Source: Corynebacterium casei LMG S-19264 (lineage in GTDB: Bacteria > Actinomycetota > Actinomycetes > Mycobacteriales > Mycobacteriaceae). From it: DNA of 64,000 nt. Where the stretch lies: assembly GCF_000550785.1 (NCBI RefSeq), contig NZ_CP004350.1, forward strand, positions 2,708,009-2,772,008. The letters are read 5' to 3'. Positions 17,326-26,552 of the stretch are shown here, in pieces. The notes under the pieces are model-generated. The model was not told where the DNA came from. It was given only the letters and a program-made list of their open reading frames with translations, and searched no databases. Within the stretch, counting starts at the first letter, position 1; every line of letters begins with the position of its first letter. The translations under genes were made by a program, and so were the position numbers.

Positions 17326-18717
17326 ATGGCTAAAAAGCAACGTCCCATCCACACCTGTTCTGAATGTGGATATGTTTCACCCAAGTGGTTGGGTCGCTGT
17401 CCAGAGTGCGGCTCGTGGGGCACGCTGCAAGAATCAATGCCCGCTACTGCTAGCGCGAATGTTGCGGCAGCGGCAATCTCTGGGCAAGTATCTAAGGGGC
17501 TGACTCCTACTGCCCCAGCAAAGCCCATCTCACAGGTCGCAAGCACCACCACGAAAGCTCTAAAGACCGGTATCGGGGAACTCGACCGTGTGCTGGGTGA
17601 TGGCATTGTTCCAGGTTCTGTGGTGTTGATGGCCGGTGAACCCGGTGTTGGTAAATCCACGCTTCTGCTTGAAGTGGCCGCACGTTGGACTCAGGCTGAA
17701 AAGGATCCGCGAACGGCATTGTATGTCACCGCTGAGGAATCAGTGGGCCAAGTTCGTACCCGTGCGGAGCGCACCAACGCCTTGCATGACACGTTGTATC
17801 TAGCAGCCGAATCAAACCTCGACATTGTCTTCGGGCATGTGGAGCAAATCAAACCCTCCCTCATCATCGTGGACTCAGTGCAGACCATGCACGCAGCCGG
17901 CGTTGAGGGCGTTGCCGGCGGTGTGGCGCAGTCCCGCGCGGTGACCGCTGCGTTGACCACACTGGCAAAGACCACCGGCATTCCCATCCTTCTGGTCGGG
18001 CATGTAACCAAGGACGGCAATGTTGCTGGCCCGCGCGTACTTGAACACCTGGTGGATGTGGTGCTCAACTTCGAAGGCGACCGCCAATCCAGTTTGCGCA
18101 TGCTGCGCGGCATTAAAAACCGCTTCGGCGCTACAGATGAGGTGGGTTGTTTTGAACAAACCGCCGGCGGCATCCGGGAAGTCGCCGACCCCTCAGGGCT
18201 GTTTCTCTCCCACCGCGGCACCACTCCTGACGGCTCTGCCGTCACCGTTGCGATGGATGGCGTGCGGCCTATTCTCGCAGAAGTACAATCTTTGACCGTT
18301 GACCCAGTGGGCAAGAACCCACGCCGCGTGGTTACCGGATTGGATAATAACCGCGTGCCCATGGTGCTGGCAGTGCTGCAGGCACGTGCGAATGAGCGCA
18401 CTAATGACAAAGATGCTTATGTGGCAACCGTTGGCGGCATGAAAATTACTGAGACCGCCACAGACCTAGCGGTTGCGCTAGCAACCTGGTCATCGCTGCA
18501 TGAACGGCCATTGCCCTCCAAGATGGTAGTCATCGGCGAGGTCGGGCTTGCAGGCGAGCTGCGCCACGTGCCTAATATTGACCGCCGATTGAGCGAAGCC
18601 GCGCGTCTGGGTTATACCCACGCTATTGTTCCGGCCGGTGGGAAGTCCGAAGTCACCAGCATGAACATTGCCTATGCTTCCACCCTTGGCCAAGCTATTG
18701 CCATCATCAATAACTAA
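17326..18717 (+). CDS. radA: DNA repair protein RadA (Sms)
   Basis: RadA is a RecA-like branch-migration ATPase helping recombination repair. The N-terminal zinc finger CSECGYVSPKWLGRCPECG, Walker A GEPGVGKSTLL, the RadA-specific KNRFG motif (IKNRFGATDEVG) and a C-terminal Lon-protease-like domain lacking protease activity (VVIGEVGLAGELR) appear in order over 463 residues. It follows lpqE and the twin peptide genes, as radA follows lpqE in mycobacteria apart from the inserted peptides. A hairpin at 18718-18753 separates it from the convergent gene downstream. Confidence 0.95.
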   Translation: MAKKQRPIHTCSECGYVSPKWLGRCPECGSWGTLQESMPATASANVAAAAISGQVSKGLTPTAPAKPISQVASTTTKALKTGIGELDRVLGDGIVPGSVVLMAGEPGVGKSTLLLEVAARWTQAEKDPRTALYVTAEESVGQVRTRAERTNALHDTLYLAAESNLDIVFGHVEQIKPSLIIVDSVQTMHAAGVEGVAGGVAQSRAVTAALTTLAKTTGIPILLVGHVTKDGNVAGPRVLEHLVDVVLNFEGDRQSSLRMLRGIKNRFGATDEVGCFEQTAGGIREVADPSGLFLSHRGTTPDGSAVTVAMDGVRPILAEVQSLTVDPVGKNPRRVVTGLDNNRVPMVLAVLQARANERTNDKDAYVATVGGMKITETATDLAVALATWSSLHERPLPSKMVVIGEVGLAGELRHVPNIDRRLSEAARLGYTHAIVPAGGKSEVTSMNIAYASTLGQAIAIINN

Positions 18718-18753
18718 CCCGCCTGTGCTGGGCTATTCCAGTGCACAGACGGG
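18718..18753. terminator. Hairpin between convergent radA and 18769 gene
   Basis: cccgcctgtgc (18718-18728) pairs with gcacagacggg (18743-18753) with one mismatch. It overlaps the end of radA and may serve both strands. Confidence 0.65.
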
Positions 18754-18768
18754 CTAGTTGAACAAAAG

Positions 18769-19524
18769 TTATGCCAAGTTAAAGGTGTATGGCTCCGAAG
18801 CATTATCACCAATGACAGTGTGCAGAAAATAAGCACCTGGTTCTACTACCGGGCGCTGGCCGCAGTCGCCGCCGCGCTCAGATGCAAGGCGGGACCAGAC
18901 TGCGTCGAAGCTGCGCTTTTCGCCTGCTGGGAAGTTGTAGGTACCGGTCTGTACTGAGTCGTAGCAGTCGGTATCAGTCCACATACGCTGGTTGTCCGAG
19001 ATTCGGTACACCTCAAAGCGTAGGGTTTCCTCATCCAGGTTGATGTCGCAGTCAGCACCAGTTGGGTTCACCACCGTCATACCAAAGTTTGGCTGCACGC
19101 CATTCGGGTAGGTGGTGGCATCAGAGGACGCACGGATAACCAAGTCGGAGAGCTCACAAGAATCCTTGTCCGCTAATGCTGGGTCGATGTTGCTGGAGTT
19201 GGAATCATTAGAGGATTCTTCGCTCTCACCGTCACGCGCTTGATCACGGTTAGCTTCTTCATCATTGGCCGCAGATGGCTCCGCGGATTCAGATTCAATT
19301 TCTTCTGAACCTTCGGAGCCTGCGCCCTCATCTTCTGAGTTTTCAGGCGCCGAAACCGGAGTGGACTCCGGGGCAGCCGTTTCATCATCGTTGTTGCCGC
19401 CGAATGCGCTAAATGCAATCAGCAAACCAACCACCACGACCAGAATGACAACAAACGCCGCGATGCGACGTCGCATGTAAATCTCGCGCGGCAGCTTATC
19501 GGAGGACTGGTTTGGGTTAGACAC
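18769..19524 (-). CDS. Membrane-anchored protein with acidic linker and extracytoplasmic domain
   Basis: No named family was recognised. A short cytoplasmic N-terminus with a basic stretch (YMRRRIAAF) precedes one membrane span (VVILVVVVGLLIAFSAF, residues about 24-42). About 85 residues of Glu/Ser-rich linker (EGSEEIESESAEPSA) follow, then a C-terminal domain of about 120 residues with four cysteines that could form disulfides (SCELSDL, DCDINL, DCYDSV, GDCGQRPVV). The YPNGVQPNFGMTVVNPTGADC segment suggests an immunoglobulin-like beta fold, as in many actinobacterial secreted proteins. Its place between radA and carbonic anhydrase is conserved in corynebacteria as far as I recall. Function unknown. 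Confidence 0.75.
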   Translation of the reverse strand: MSNPNQSSDKLPREIYMRRRIAAFVVILVVVVGLLIAFSAFGGNNDDETAAPESTPVSAPENSEDEGAGSEGSEEIESESAEPSAANDEEANRDQARDGESEESSNDSNSSNIDPALADKDSCELSDLVIRASSDATTYPNGVQPNFGMTVVNPTGADCDINLDEETLRFEVYRISDNQRMWTDTDCYDSVQTGTYNFPAGEKRSFDAVWSRLASERGGDCGQRPVVEPGAYFLHTVIGDNASEPYTFNLA

Positions 19525-19581
19525 ACCCTCATGTTAAGCGCTTTTGCTGCTCAGCAACACCATGCGGGCGGGCGTGTCTCA

Positions 19582-19631
19582 AAAGCGCCCGACCCAGGGC
19601 ACAGCGTTAGTGGCCTGGATTCGGGCGCTTT
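19582..19631 (-). terminator. Terminator downstream of the carbonic anhydrase gene
   Basis: aaagcgcccga (19582-19592) and tcgggcgcttt (19621-19631) pair, and an inner ccagg/cctgg stem extends the hairpin. A-runs on the left side supply a T-tract when read on the minus strand (TTTTGAGAC). Confidence 0.75.
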
Positions 19632-19654
19632 AAAAAACTGGACAACGGAAGTTG

Positions 19655-20281
19655 TTAAACCACGCCGTGCAGAACGACTGGCTCAATGCTGCTCTCATCC
19701 AGCAGGTAGCGAGTGCCCACTACGCCGAGCTCGCCATTGATGATGCGCTGGTTCAAGTTAGGCATGCGGGCAAGAATCTGACGCACAGTGTCCTGAACGT
19801 TCTGGCGCTCATAGTCGGAGCGGTCACGCTTGCCTTCCTTCTGTGCGCGCAATGTAGACATCGCAACCTTTTCAATAATAGTGCGCTGGAAACCAGAAGG
19901 AATCTGCATGTCACCATCAACAAAGGCAGCGGTAGCGCCAATTGCACCGCAGGACTGGTGGCCCATGACCACAATCAGGTTGCAGCCTAGGTTCTCCAGC
20001 GCGTAGTCCAAAGAGCCCAGCACGGTGTTGTCGACGATGTGGCCGGCGGTACGAATGACAAAGGCATCTCCAAGGCCCATGTCAAAGACCAGCTCCACTG
20101 GAACACGGGAGTCCGAGCAGGACAGCACTACGACCTTAGGGTCTTGTCCAGAGACCAGGGAAACACGTCGGGTCTGGTCAATGTTGGGGTGTTCGGCGCG
20201 CTCTTCTACGAAACGCTGGTTGCCTTCTTTCAAGGCATCCCAGACGCTTTGGGGGTTCATATTAGTAGTTTGTTCCGTCAC
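19655..20281 (-). CDS. Beta-class carbonic anhydrase
   Basis: This enzyme interconverts carbon dioxide and bicarbonate, supplying bicarbonate to anaplerotic carboxylases. Zinc ligands are visible in VVLSCSDSRVP (Cys, Asp) and VMGHQSCGA (His, Cys), with the Asp-Arg dyad intact in SDSR. The 208-residue length is typical. GTG 20281 starts the frame; ATG 20260 is a plausible shorter start because neither has an excellent ribosome site. Only 41 bases separate GTG 20281 from the divergent mutY start, so the two promoters must overlap. Confidence 0.92.
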   Translation of the reverse strand: MTEQTTNMNPQSVWDALKEGNQRFVEERAEHPNIDQTRRVSLVSGQDPKVVVLSCSDSRVPVELVFDMGLGDAFVIRTAGHIVDNTVLGSLDYALENLGCNLIVVMGHQSCGAIGATAAFVDGDMQIPSGFQRTIIEKVAMSTLRAQKEGKRDRSDYERQNVQDTVRQILARMPNLNQRIINGELGVVGTRYLLDESSIEPVVLHGVV

Positions 20282-20322
20282 AATTACTGATCTTACTCCC
20301 TACTAGTACAATTACCGTGATC

Positions 20323-21186
20323 ATGATTGATACTGCTGCGCTTCTTATTTGGTTTGACCTCAATGAACGTCCCCTTCCCTGGCGAAACAAAACTACCTCT
20401 GCCTGGGGGATTCTTATCAGTGAGGTCATGAGTCAACAGACTCCTGTGGCGCGCGTGGCACCCCAGTGGCAAGAATGGATTGAGCGCTGGCCCACCCCTG
20501 CGGACTTCGCGAAGGCAAGTAAGGCGGAGGTTCTGCGCGCCTGGGGCAAGCTGGGCTACCCGCGCCGCGCGTTGCGCCTGCATGAGTGCGCGCAGGCGAT
20601 TGTTAAGCGCCATGATGGCGCAGTGCCTTCCGATGTCGATGAGCTCCTCGCGTTGCCCGGCATCGGCGCATATACCGCGCGTGCAGTGGCATGTTTTCAT
20701 TTCCAGCAGAACGTACCGGTGGTTGATACCAACGTGCGTCGTGTTTGCGGCCGCGCCGTGACTGGGCAGTTCCTACAGCCTCAGCCATCCGCCAAGGAGC
20801 TTGGCCAGGTTGCTGAGGTCACCACTGGGCCGCGCTGTTCGGCGGCATTCATGGAGTTGGGCGCACTGGTGTGCACCGCGAAGTCCCCGAAGTGCGATAT
20901 CTGTCCAATTAGGCGCACCTGCCAATGGCAGAAACTCGGCTGTCCACAGCCAAGCGAAGAAGACTTGAGCAAAGCAAAGAAGCGAGTTCAAAAGTTCACT
21001 GGCACTGACCGCCAGGTCCGTGGTCTGCTCATGGATGTGTTGCGCGCGGCCGATGATCCAGTGGAGAAATCACAGCTCGACGTGGTGTGGCCCGATGCCG
21101 CGCAGCGCTCCCGTGCGCTTTTCTCGCTTGTTGAAGACGGTCTCGCCGTCCAAACTGATGCCGGCAAATTCCATCTTCCGCAGTAA
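20323..21186 (+). CDS. mutY: A/G-specific adenine DNA glycosylase
   Basis: MutY removes adenine mispaired with 8-oxoguanine. The helix-hairpin-helix with catalytic aspartate reads LPGIGAYTARAVACF and PVVDTNVRRV. The iron-sulfur cluster has the MutY spacing C-X6-C-X2-C-X5-C (CTAKSPKCDICPIRRTC). A shortened C-terminal region (residues about 230-287) replaces a full NUDT-like 8-oxoG sensor domain, as in other corynebacterial members. No Shine-Dalgarno precedes ATG 20323 or GTG 20317, while tacaat (20307-20312) could be a -10, so a leaderless transcript is likely. Confidence 0.92.
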   Translation: MIDTAALLIWFDLNERPLPWRNKTTSAWGILISEVMSQQTPVARVAPQWQEWIERWPTPADFAKASKAEVLRAWGKLGYPRRALRLHECAQAIVKRHDGAVPSDVDELLALPGIGAYTARAVACFHFQQNVPVVDTNVRRVCGRAVTGQFLQPQPSAKELGQVAEVTTGPRCSAAFMELGALVCTAKSPKCDICPIRRTCQWQKLGCPQPSEEDLSKAKKRVQKFTGTDRQVRGLLMDVLRAADDPVEKSQLDVVWPDAAQRSRALFSLVEDGLAVQTDAGKFHLPQ

Positions 21187-21244
21187 CGCTTTCCACGGTC
21201 AGTGCTGAACGGTAAATCTCTAACCGATGAAATCGACGTTGGAT

Positions 21245-21415
21245 TTATTTCCAGCGGCCGCGGAAGTTCAGTCCGCCAGGCAGATTGACCCACATGCCGC
21301 CGCGAGAGTTGAGGGTGACTGGTCCAATCTTCGTAGAGGTGGATGCACCCGAACCAGAGAGGTTAAGCCAGGAGTTCTTGCCCATCTTTTTGCGCTTACG
21401 AAAGTAAATTCCCAT
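21245..21415 (-). CDS. Small DUF4236-like protein, 56 residues
   Basis: This tiny gene encodes MGIYFRKRKKMGKN at its start, then WLNLSGSGASTSTKIGPVTLN and a Gly-rich end (NLPGGLNFRGRWK). The pattern FRKR-x(n)-LNLS-SG-S-S matches my memory of DUF4236, a family of short proteins of unknown function. It is strongly basic and lacks a membrane segment. aagg precedes the ATG at moderate distance. It lies between mutY and the small membrane protein gene on the opposite strand. Function unknown. Confidence 0.6.
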   Translation of the reverse strand: MGIYFRKRKKMGKNSWLNLSGSGASTSTKIGPVTLNSRGGMWVNLPGGLNFRGRWK

Positions 21416-21543
21416 ACCGAAAACCTTAGCGCAGCATGCACAGTTCAGCCATGAATTTTCATCACCACGACAACTTCGGCTGCGGAAATTGTTTTTTAAC
21501 TAACCTGGTTCACTACAAACTCAACAATGAGAGGTAGCTGCTG

Positions 21544-21720
21544 ATGAAGCAAAGCTTTTTCCCAATAATGTTTGCGCTGTCGTGGTTGCTCAACGGGGCG
21601 TTGCTTTACATAGTTCTTGATGACCCATTCCGATGGTTTTTCCCATTCCTTGGAATCATCTTGGCCTTAATCGTCGGCATTGAACTCAATCATCGAAAGA
21701 AGACCGCTGTAGGGAACTAA
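21544..21720 (+). CDS. Small two-span membrane protein, 58 residues
   Basis: No family was recognised. Two hydrophobic segments, FPIMFALSWLLNGALLYIVL and WFFPFLGIILALIVGIEL, are separated by DDPFR, and the tail is basic (NHRKKTAVGN), predicting a hairpin with both ends in the cytoplasm. gagagg lies about 8 bases before ATG 21544, and a strong terminator begins 10 bases after the stop, which together support a real gene. Confidence 0.65.
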   Translation: MKQSFFPIMFALSWLLNGALLYIVLDDPFRWFFPFLGIILALIVGIELNHRKKTAVGN

Positions 21721-21730
21721 AACAGAAGAA

Positions 21731-21770
21731 AGTCGCCGTTTCAGTGTTTGTACTGAAACGGCGACTTTCT
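21731..21770. terminator. Bidirectional terminator
   Basis: agtcgccgtttcagt (21731-21745) pairs perfectly with actgaaacggcgact (21752-21766), flanked by agaaga on the left and ttctt on the right, so it can stop both the small plus-strand gene and clpC on the minus strand. Confidence 0.9.
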
Positions 21771-21823
21771 TGTATCTCCGGCAATCACCGGGAGTAGCTA
21801 CTGCCAGCAGCTACTCAGGGCGA

Positions 21824-24541
21824 CTACTGACCGGAAGGAGCGCCTGCACCAGCTGGTGGTGGGTTGTTTCCGTCGTCGTTAGAGGAGGAAACAGGCTCTT
21901 CTGGCAGAGTGTCCGGAACGATGGTGTCAGCGCCGTCGGAGTCTTCGCCGTCGTTCTCATGAACCACGGTGTCCTCCAAAGGCTCGTCGAAGGTGCCTTC
22001 TGGCAGTGGCTTCGGACGTGGGCTGAAGGTAAACGTTGCCTTGGAGTTATCCTTGGCCTCGCCATCCCAGCCTTCGACATCGACGGAGATGATCTCGCCG
22101 GCACCAATTTCGCCGTAGAGAATCTTCTCAGACAGCTGGTCTTCAATCTCACGCTGGATAGTACGACGCAGTGGACGTGCACCCAGCACTGGATCGAAGC
22201 CGCGCTTAGCCAGCAAGTCCTTCGCCTTCTGAGTCAACTCAATGCCCATGTCGCGCTCAGCAAGCTGAACCTCAACACGGCCGATGAGCAGCTCAACCAT
22301 CTGAACAATCTCATCACGAGTGAGCTGGTGGAAGACCACAATCTCATCAATACGGTTCAAGAACTCAGGACGGAAGTGCTTCTTCAGCTCATCATTGACC
22401 TTGTTCTTCATGCGGTCATACTGAGCATCCGAGTCAGTCTCATTCGCAGAGGTGAAGCCCAGACCAACAGCCTTGGAAATATCTTGGGTACCAAGGTTGG
22501 AAGTGAAAATCAGAACGGTGTTCTTAAAGTCCACCACGCGACCCTGACCATCGGTCAGACGGCCATCTTCCAGGACCTGCAGCAAGGTGTTGTAAATCTC
22601 CTTGTGTGCCTTCTCAATTTCATCGAAAAGAACCACGGAGAAAGGCTTACGGCGAACCTTCTCAGTCAGCTGGCCACCTTCTTCGTAGCCAACGTATCCC
22701 GGAGGAGCACCGAACAGACGTGACGCAGTAAAGCGGTCATGGAACTCACCCATGTCGATCTGAATCAAGTCATCATCAGAACCGAACAGGAAGTTAGCTA
22801 AAGCCTTGGACAGCTCAGTCTTACCAACACCGGAAGGACCAGCGAAGATAAAGGAACCGGAAGGACGACGTGGGTCCTTCAGACCAGCACGGGTACGGCG
22901 GATGGCGCGAGAAACAGCCTTGACTGCCTCGTTCTGGCCAATGATGCGCTTGTGCAACTCATCTTCCATGTTGAGCAGACGGGAAGATTCCTTCTCGGTC
23001 AGCTTCAGAACAGGGATACCGGTCCAGTGTGCAAGAACCTCTGCGATCTGCTCTTCAGAAATCTCAGCGATTTCTTCCAAGTCACCGGAGCGCCACTGCT
23101 TTTCCTTCGCGGAACGCTCTTCATGCAGCTTACGCTCGGTATCGCGAAGGCCAGCTGCCTTCTCGAAGTCCTGCGCATCAATAGCAGATTCCTTCTCCTT
23201 GCGGACTTCCGCAATGCGGTCATCCACGTCACGAATGCCCTTTGGTGCGGTCATGCGCTTGATGCGCATGCGTGCACCGGCCTCATCAAGTAGGTCAACT
23301 GCCTTATCTGGCAAGAAACGGTCATTGATGTAGCGGTCAGACAAGGAAGCCGCAGCCTTCAAAGCATCATCGGTGTAGGAGACGCGGTGGTGTGCCTCAT
23401 ACTTATCACGCAGACCACGCAGGATGGTGATGGTGTCTTCCATGGAAGGCTCATCAACCTTGACTGGCTGGAAACGACGCTCCAGCGCAGCATCCTTCTC
23501 AATGTGCTTGCGGTACTCATCCAGGGTGGTTGCACCAATGGTCTGCAGCTCACCTCGAGCAAGCTTTGGCTTCAGCAAGGAAGCTGCATCGATTGCGCCC
23601 TCTGCCGCACCAGCACCAACGAGTGTGTGGATCTCATCAATAAACAAGATGATGTCGCCGCGCTGGTTAATCTCCTTGAGAACCTTCTTCAGGCGCTCTT
23701 CGAAGTCACCACGGTAGCGGGAACCTGCAACCAAAGAACCCAGGTCAAGCGAGTAAACCTGCTTGTCCTTCAGGGTCTCTGGAACCTTGCCGTTAACAAT
23801 ATCCAGCGCGAGGCCTTCAACCACGGCGGTCTTACCAACACCCGGCTCACCGATAAGAACAGGGTTGTTCTTGGTACGGCGGGACAGGACCTGCATAATG
23901 CGCTCAATTTCGGATTCGCGTCCCACAACTGGATCCAGCTTGCCATCCTTGGCTGCCTGGGTGAGATTGCGTCCGAACTGGTCTAATACGAGCGAATTGG
24001 AACGCTCACCCTGGTTGCCAGGACCCTGGCGTCCTGGGTTCTGTGGGCCGGTACCAGCACCAACTGGGCCCGGCCCTGCCTCTGGCTTCTCACCCTGGTT
24101 ACCTTCGTAACCAGAAAGCAGCTGAATAACCTGCTGGCGCACGCGTGGAAGGTCAGCGCCCAGCTTGGTCAGAACCTGTGCAGCAACGCCTTCGCCTTCA
24201 CGGATGAGACCGAGCAGTAGGAACTCAGTACCGATGTACTTGTGTCCCATCTGCAGACCTTCACGCAAGGAAAGCTCCAGAACCTTCTTTGCACGTGGAG
24301 TAAACGGAATGTGGCCATTGTGTGGCTGAGTTCCGTGGCCAATAATTGCCTCTACCTCGCCGCGGACGTCCTCGAGCGAGATTCCCATGGACTCCAGCGC
24401 CTTAGCGGCAACGCCCTCACCTTCCTGGATGAGGCCAAGCAGGATGTGCTCGGTGCCAATGTAATTGTGGTTGAGCATCCGTGCCTCTTCTTGCGCCAAC
24501 ACAATGACGCGACGAGCACGGTCCGTAAACCTCTCGAACAT
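21824..24541 (-). CDS. clpC: ATP-dependent Clp protease ATP-binding subunit ClpC
   Basis: ClpC is the AAA+ unfoldase that feeds ClpP1P2 for regulated proteolysis. Two N-terminal Clp repeats ([33 protein letters not shown]) are followed by AAA-1 with Walker [14 protein letters not shown], a UVR-like middle domain ([18 protein letters not shown]) typical of ClpC, AAA-2 with Walker [14 protein letters not shown], the ClpP-docking VGF-type loop (AVGLGFTS) and a disordered Asp/Glu/Pro-rich tail. The length of 905 residues is normal. ATG 24541 follows aagggg. It is the homologue of mycobacterial ClpC1. Confidence 0.96.
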   Translation of the reverse strand: MFERFTDRARRVIVLAQEEARMLNHNYIGTEHILLGLIQEGEGVAAKALESMGISLEDVRGEVEAIIGHGTQPHNGHIPFTPRAKKVLELSLREGLQMGHKYIGTEFLLLGLIREGEGVAAQVLTKLGADLPRVRQQVIQLLSGYEGNQGEKPEAGPGPVGAGTGPQNPGRQGPGNQGERSNSLVLDQFGRNLTQAAKDGKLDPVVGRESEIERIMQVLSRRTKNNPVLIGEPGVGKTAVVEGLALDIVNGKVPETLKDKQVYSLDLGSLVAGSRYRGDFEERLKKVLKEINQRGDIILFIDEIHTLVGAGAAEGAIDAASLLKPKLARGELQTIGATTLDEYRKHIEKDAALERRFQPVKVDEPSMEDTITILRGLRDKYEAHHRVSYTDDALKAAASLSDRYINDRFLPDKAVDLLDEAGARMRIKRMTAPKGIRDVDDRIAEVRKEKESAIDAQDFEKAAGLRDTERKLHEERSAKEKQWRSGDLEEIAEISEEQIAEVLAHWTGIPVLKLTEKESSRLLNMEDELHKRIIGQNEAVKAVSRAIRRTRAGLKDPRRPSGSFIFAGPSGVGKTELSKALANFLFGSDDDLIQIDMGEFHDRFTASRLFGAPPGYVGYEEGGQLTEKVRRKPFSVVLFDEIEKAHKEIYNTLLQVLEDGRLTDGQGRVVDFKNTVLIFTSNLGTQDISKAVGLGFTSANETDSDAQYDRMKNKVNDELKKHFRPEFLNRIDEIVVFHQLTRDEIVQMVELLIGRVEVQLAERDMGIELTQKAKDLLAKRGFDPVLGARPLRRTIQREIEDQLSEKILYGEIGAGEIISVDVEGWDGEAKDNSKATFTFSPRPKPLPEGTFDEPLEDTVVHENDGEDSDGADTIVPDTLPEEPVSSSNDDGNNPPPAGAGAPSGQ

Positions 24542-24583
24542 GAGTCTTACCCCTTGAATTTCGTTGCTAAGTTGTCACCCACT

Positions 24584-24597
24584 CTAACGCGAGTTAG
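24584..24597 (-). promoter_or_regulatory. Inverted repeat upstream of clpC
   Basis: ctaac and gttag flank gcga 43 bases before the clpC start. It may be an operator; ClgR controls clp genes in corynebacteria, but I could not match its consensus with confidence. Confidence 0.3.
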
Positions 24598-24736
24598 GCA
24601 GGACTATTTCTCACTAACTCAGCAATTGTTCAAAAATTCACCATAACACCAGCTCAAAGGGGTGTACGCCGGTAGCGAACAGAGGCATAAATCGCATTTT
24701 ATAGCCAACGTTTGTGCCGGTTTTAGGGCAGGAAAA

Positions 24737-24792
24737 AGGCCGGCATCGACAAGCTTGTGCAAGCTTTTAAAAACGTCGATGCCGGCCTGCCT
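24737..24792. terminator. Terminator downstream of the DHA2 exporter
   Basis: aggccggcatcgac (24737-24750) pairs perfectly with gtcgatgccggcct (24775-24788), enclosing a second hairpin aagctt-gtgc-aagctt. Five A bases on the left give a T-tract on the minus strand. Confidence 0.85.
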
Positions 24793-24810
24793 TAAAGCCG
24801 TGAAACTACC

Positions 24811-26310
24811 TTAAGCCTTTGCTGCCTCATCCTTAGAGACTGGCTCGGTTACTTCAACGAGCTCTGGGTCATTGTTGACGCGCTTAACAAAAGGTACCAA
24901 GCAGACAACAACCAGCATGCAAGCTGCAGCGAAAGTAAACGCCATCGTCGCGCCCTGGGCGGTGGCGGCTGCCTCAGTCATGCCAGACTCCGTGCCCGCA
25001 ATCGTGCCGCGTGTGAGGAAGACAACCAAGATGGCGGTACCGGTTGCACCGGCTAGCTGCTGCACGGTGTTCATGCCGGCCGAGCCATGGCTGTACAGGT
25101 TGTCCGGCAAGGAGCTCACCGCCGTGGTCATCATTGGGGTCATCATCATGGCCATGCCGACGGAGAAGGTGATGTGCATGGCAACAACCATCCACACTGC
25201 GGACTCCTCGCTCAGCGTAATCATGGAACCAACGCCGATGAGCATCAAGATGGTGCCCGGAATAGCCAGCGGGAATGGTCCGTAGGAGTCAAAGAGACGA
25301 CCGACGAATGGGGACATAATCGCCTGGAACACGCCACCTGGCATAACCACCAGGCCGGTGACCAGCGCGGTCACGCCGAGGGAGGTCTGCAGGTAAATCG
25401 GCAGCACGGTTGCAAAACCGAGCATGGCGCCAAACGAAATCAGGATGACGGAAACCGCCAGGGTGAAGTTACGGATGGTGAATGGGCGCAGGTCCAAGAA
25501 TGCCTTGTTTTCTTTGCCCAGCTTGATTTGGCGCATCACGAACAGCACCAGGGAAACCGCACCGATGACGGCCACTGCGATTGCCACGGTGCCCTCACCG
25601 GCCAGCATGGATTCCATGGAAGACAGGCCATAAATCAAGCCGCCGAAAGCGATGGCGGAGAGGAAGAAGGACAAGATATCCAGCGGAACCTTGCGGTTTT
25701 CGCCCACGTTTTTCAACTTGAACCAACCAGCGATCAAGACCAAAGCGATGAGTGGAACCATCAACCAGAACACCCAGTGCCAGGTCAGGGAGTTAACAAT
25801 CGCGCCACCAACTGTTGGGCCGAGCGCCGGTGCTACGGAGATAACAATGGAGATAATGCCCATGACGGAACCGCGCCGCTGGCGCGGAACCAGCGTCATT
25901 GCCACTGTCATCAGCAACGGGATAACCAGTGCCGTGCCGGCCGCCTGAATCAGGCGGCCGATGAACAAAAACACGAACGCCGGCGCGAGGGCCGCAACAA
26001 CGGTGCCGCTCAGAAACAGCAAACATGCAGTAATAAACACCTGGCGGGTGGTAAAACGCTCAATGGCGAAACCAGTAGCCGGAATGACCACAGCCATGGT
26101 CAGCATAAAACCGGTGAGCAACCACTGCACTGTAGTTGCTGGCACAGCGTATTCCGCCATGATGGCTGGTAACGCCACCGACAGCGAGGTCTCATTCAAA
26201 ATCATGATGGTCGCTGCGCCGACCAGGACCGCCAACGTGGTCTTCACGTCAGCGGGCAGTTTATCCGGGCTGGCCGCGGTTGCGGGCGCCTGGGTATTTT
26301 CTTGTGACAC
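24811..26310 (-). CDS. DHA2-family multidrug efflux MFS transporter
   Basis: This is a 14-span drug:H+ antiporter of the EmrB/QacA (DHA2) type. Characteristic features are TVQWLLTGFMLTMAVVIPATGF near the N-terminus, the central loop motif FIGRLIQAAGTALVIPLLM and antiporter motif C in VISVAPALGPTVGGAI. Its length of 499 residues fits. The closest well-known relative by my reading is LmrB of corynebacteria/bacilli; the substrates cannot be stated. It starts at GTG 26310. A terminator separates it from crtI upstream, so it is likely transcribed on its own. No regulator gene is adjacent. Confidence 0.88.
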   Translation of the reverse strand: MSQENTQAPATAASPDKLPADVKTTLAVLVGAATIMILNETSLSVALPAIMAEYAVPATTVQWLLTGFMLTMAVVIPATGFAIERFTTRQVFITACLLFLSGTVVAALAPAFVFLFIGRLIQAAGTALVIPLLMTVAMTLVPRQRRGSVMGIISIVISVAPALGPTVGGAIVNSLTWHWVFWLMVPLIALVLIAGWFKLKNVGENRKVPLDILSFFLSAIAFGGLIYGLSSMESMLAGEGTVAIAVAVIGAVSLVLFVMRQIKLGKENKAFLDLRPFTIRNFTLAVSVILISFGAMLGFATVLPIYLQTSLGVTALVTGLVVMPGGVFQAIMSPFVGRLFDSYGPFPLAIPGTILMLIGVGSMITLSEESAVWMVVAMHITFSVGMAMMMTPMMTTAVSSLPDNLYSHGSAGMNTVQQLAGATGTAILVVFLTRGTIAGTESGMTEAAATAQGATMAFTFAAACMLVVVCLVPFVKRVNNDPELVEVTEPVSKDEAAKA

Positions 26311-26552
26311 TAGAGATTTCTTTCTTAACTAAACACGCATTGCTTTAAGGAAAACATGGGGAGAGGAAATTGAGCACCGCGTGAAATCTCGCGCCGGTAC
26401 CTAAAGACAAAAAAGGGCCCATGCGGTATGAGCCGAAAAATTGGTCAACCGCATTAGAGCTAGCAACAGGTTACGGAATTTTAATCCACATAGATAGCCC
26501 ACAGCGCCCTGCTGTAACTGAAAACACTATGTGTACGCGGTGTGCACTATTG
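26311..26552. other. Intergenic region, exporter promoter and crt terminator
   Basis: No gene is present. The half nearest crtI holds the terminator at 26409-26454; the half nearest the exporter should contain its promoter. No riboswitch-like fold was recognised. Confidence 0.5.
26409..26454 (-). terminator. Terminator downstream of crtBI
   Basis: On the minus strand ATGCGGT (complement of 26448-26454) pairs with ACCGCAT (26421-26427) across a 20-base loop; GGGCCC and six T follow. Confidence 0.65.

Noticed and set aside
21770..22723. Plus-strand frame of 317 codons
   Set aside because: Antisense to clpC and crossing the bidirectional terminator; no recognisable domain.
25087..26172. Long plus-strand frame rich in His/Gln/Asn/Gly
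   Set aside because: It is antisense to the DHA2 exporter; hydrophobic codons read backwards give this composition.
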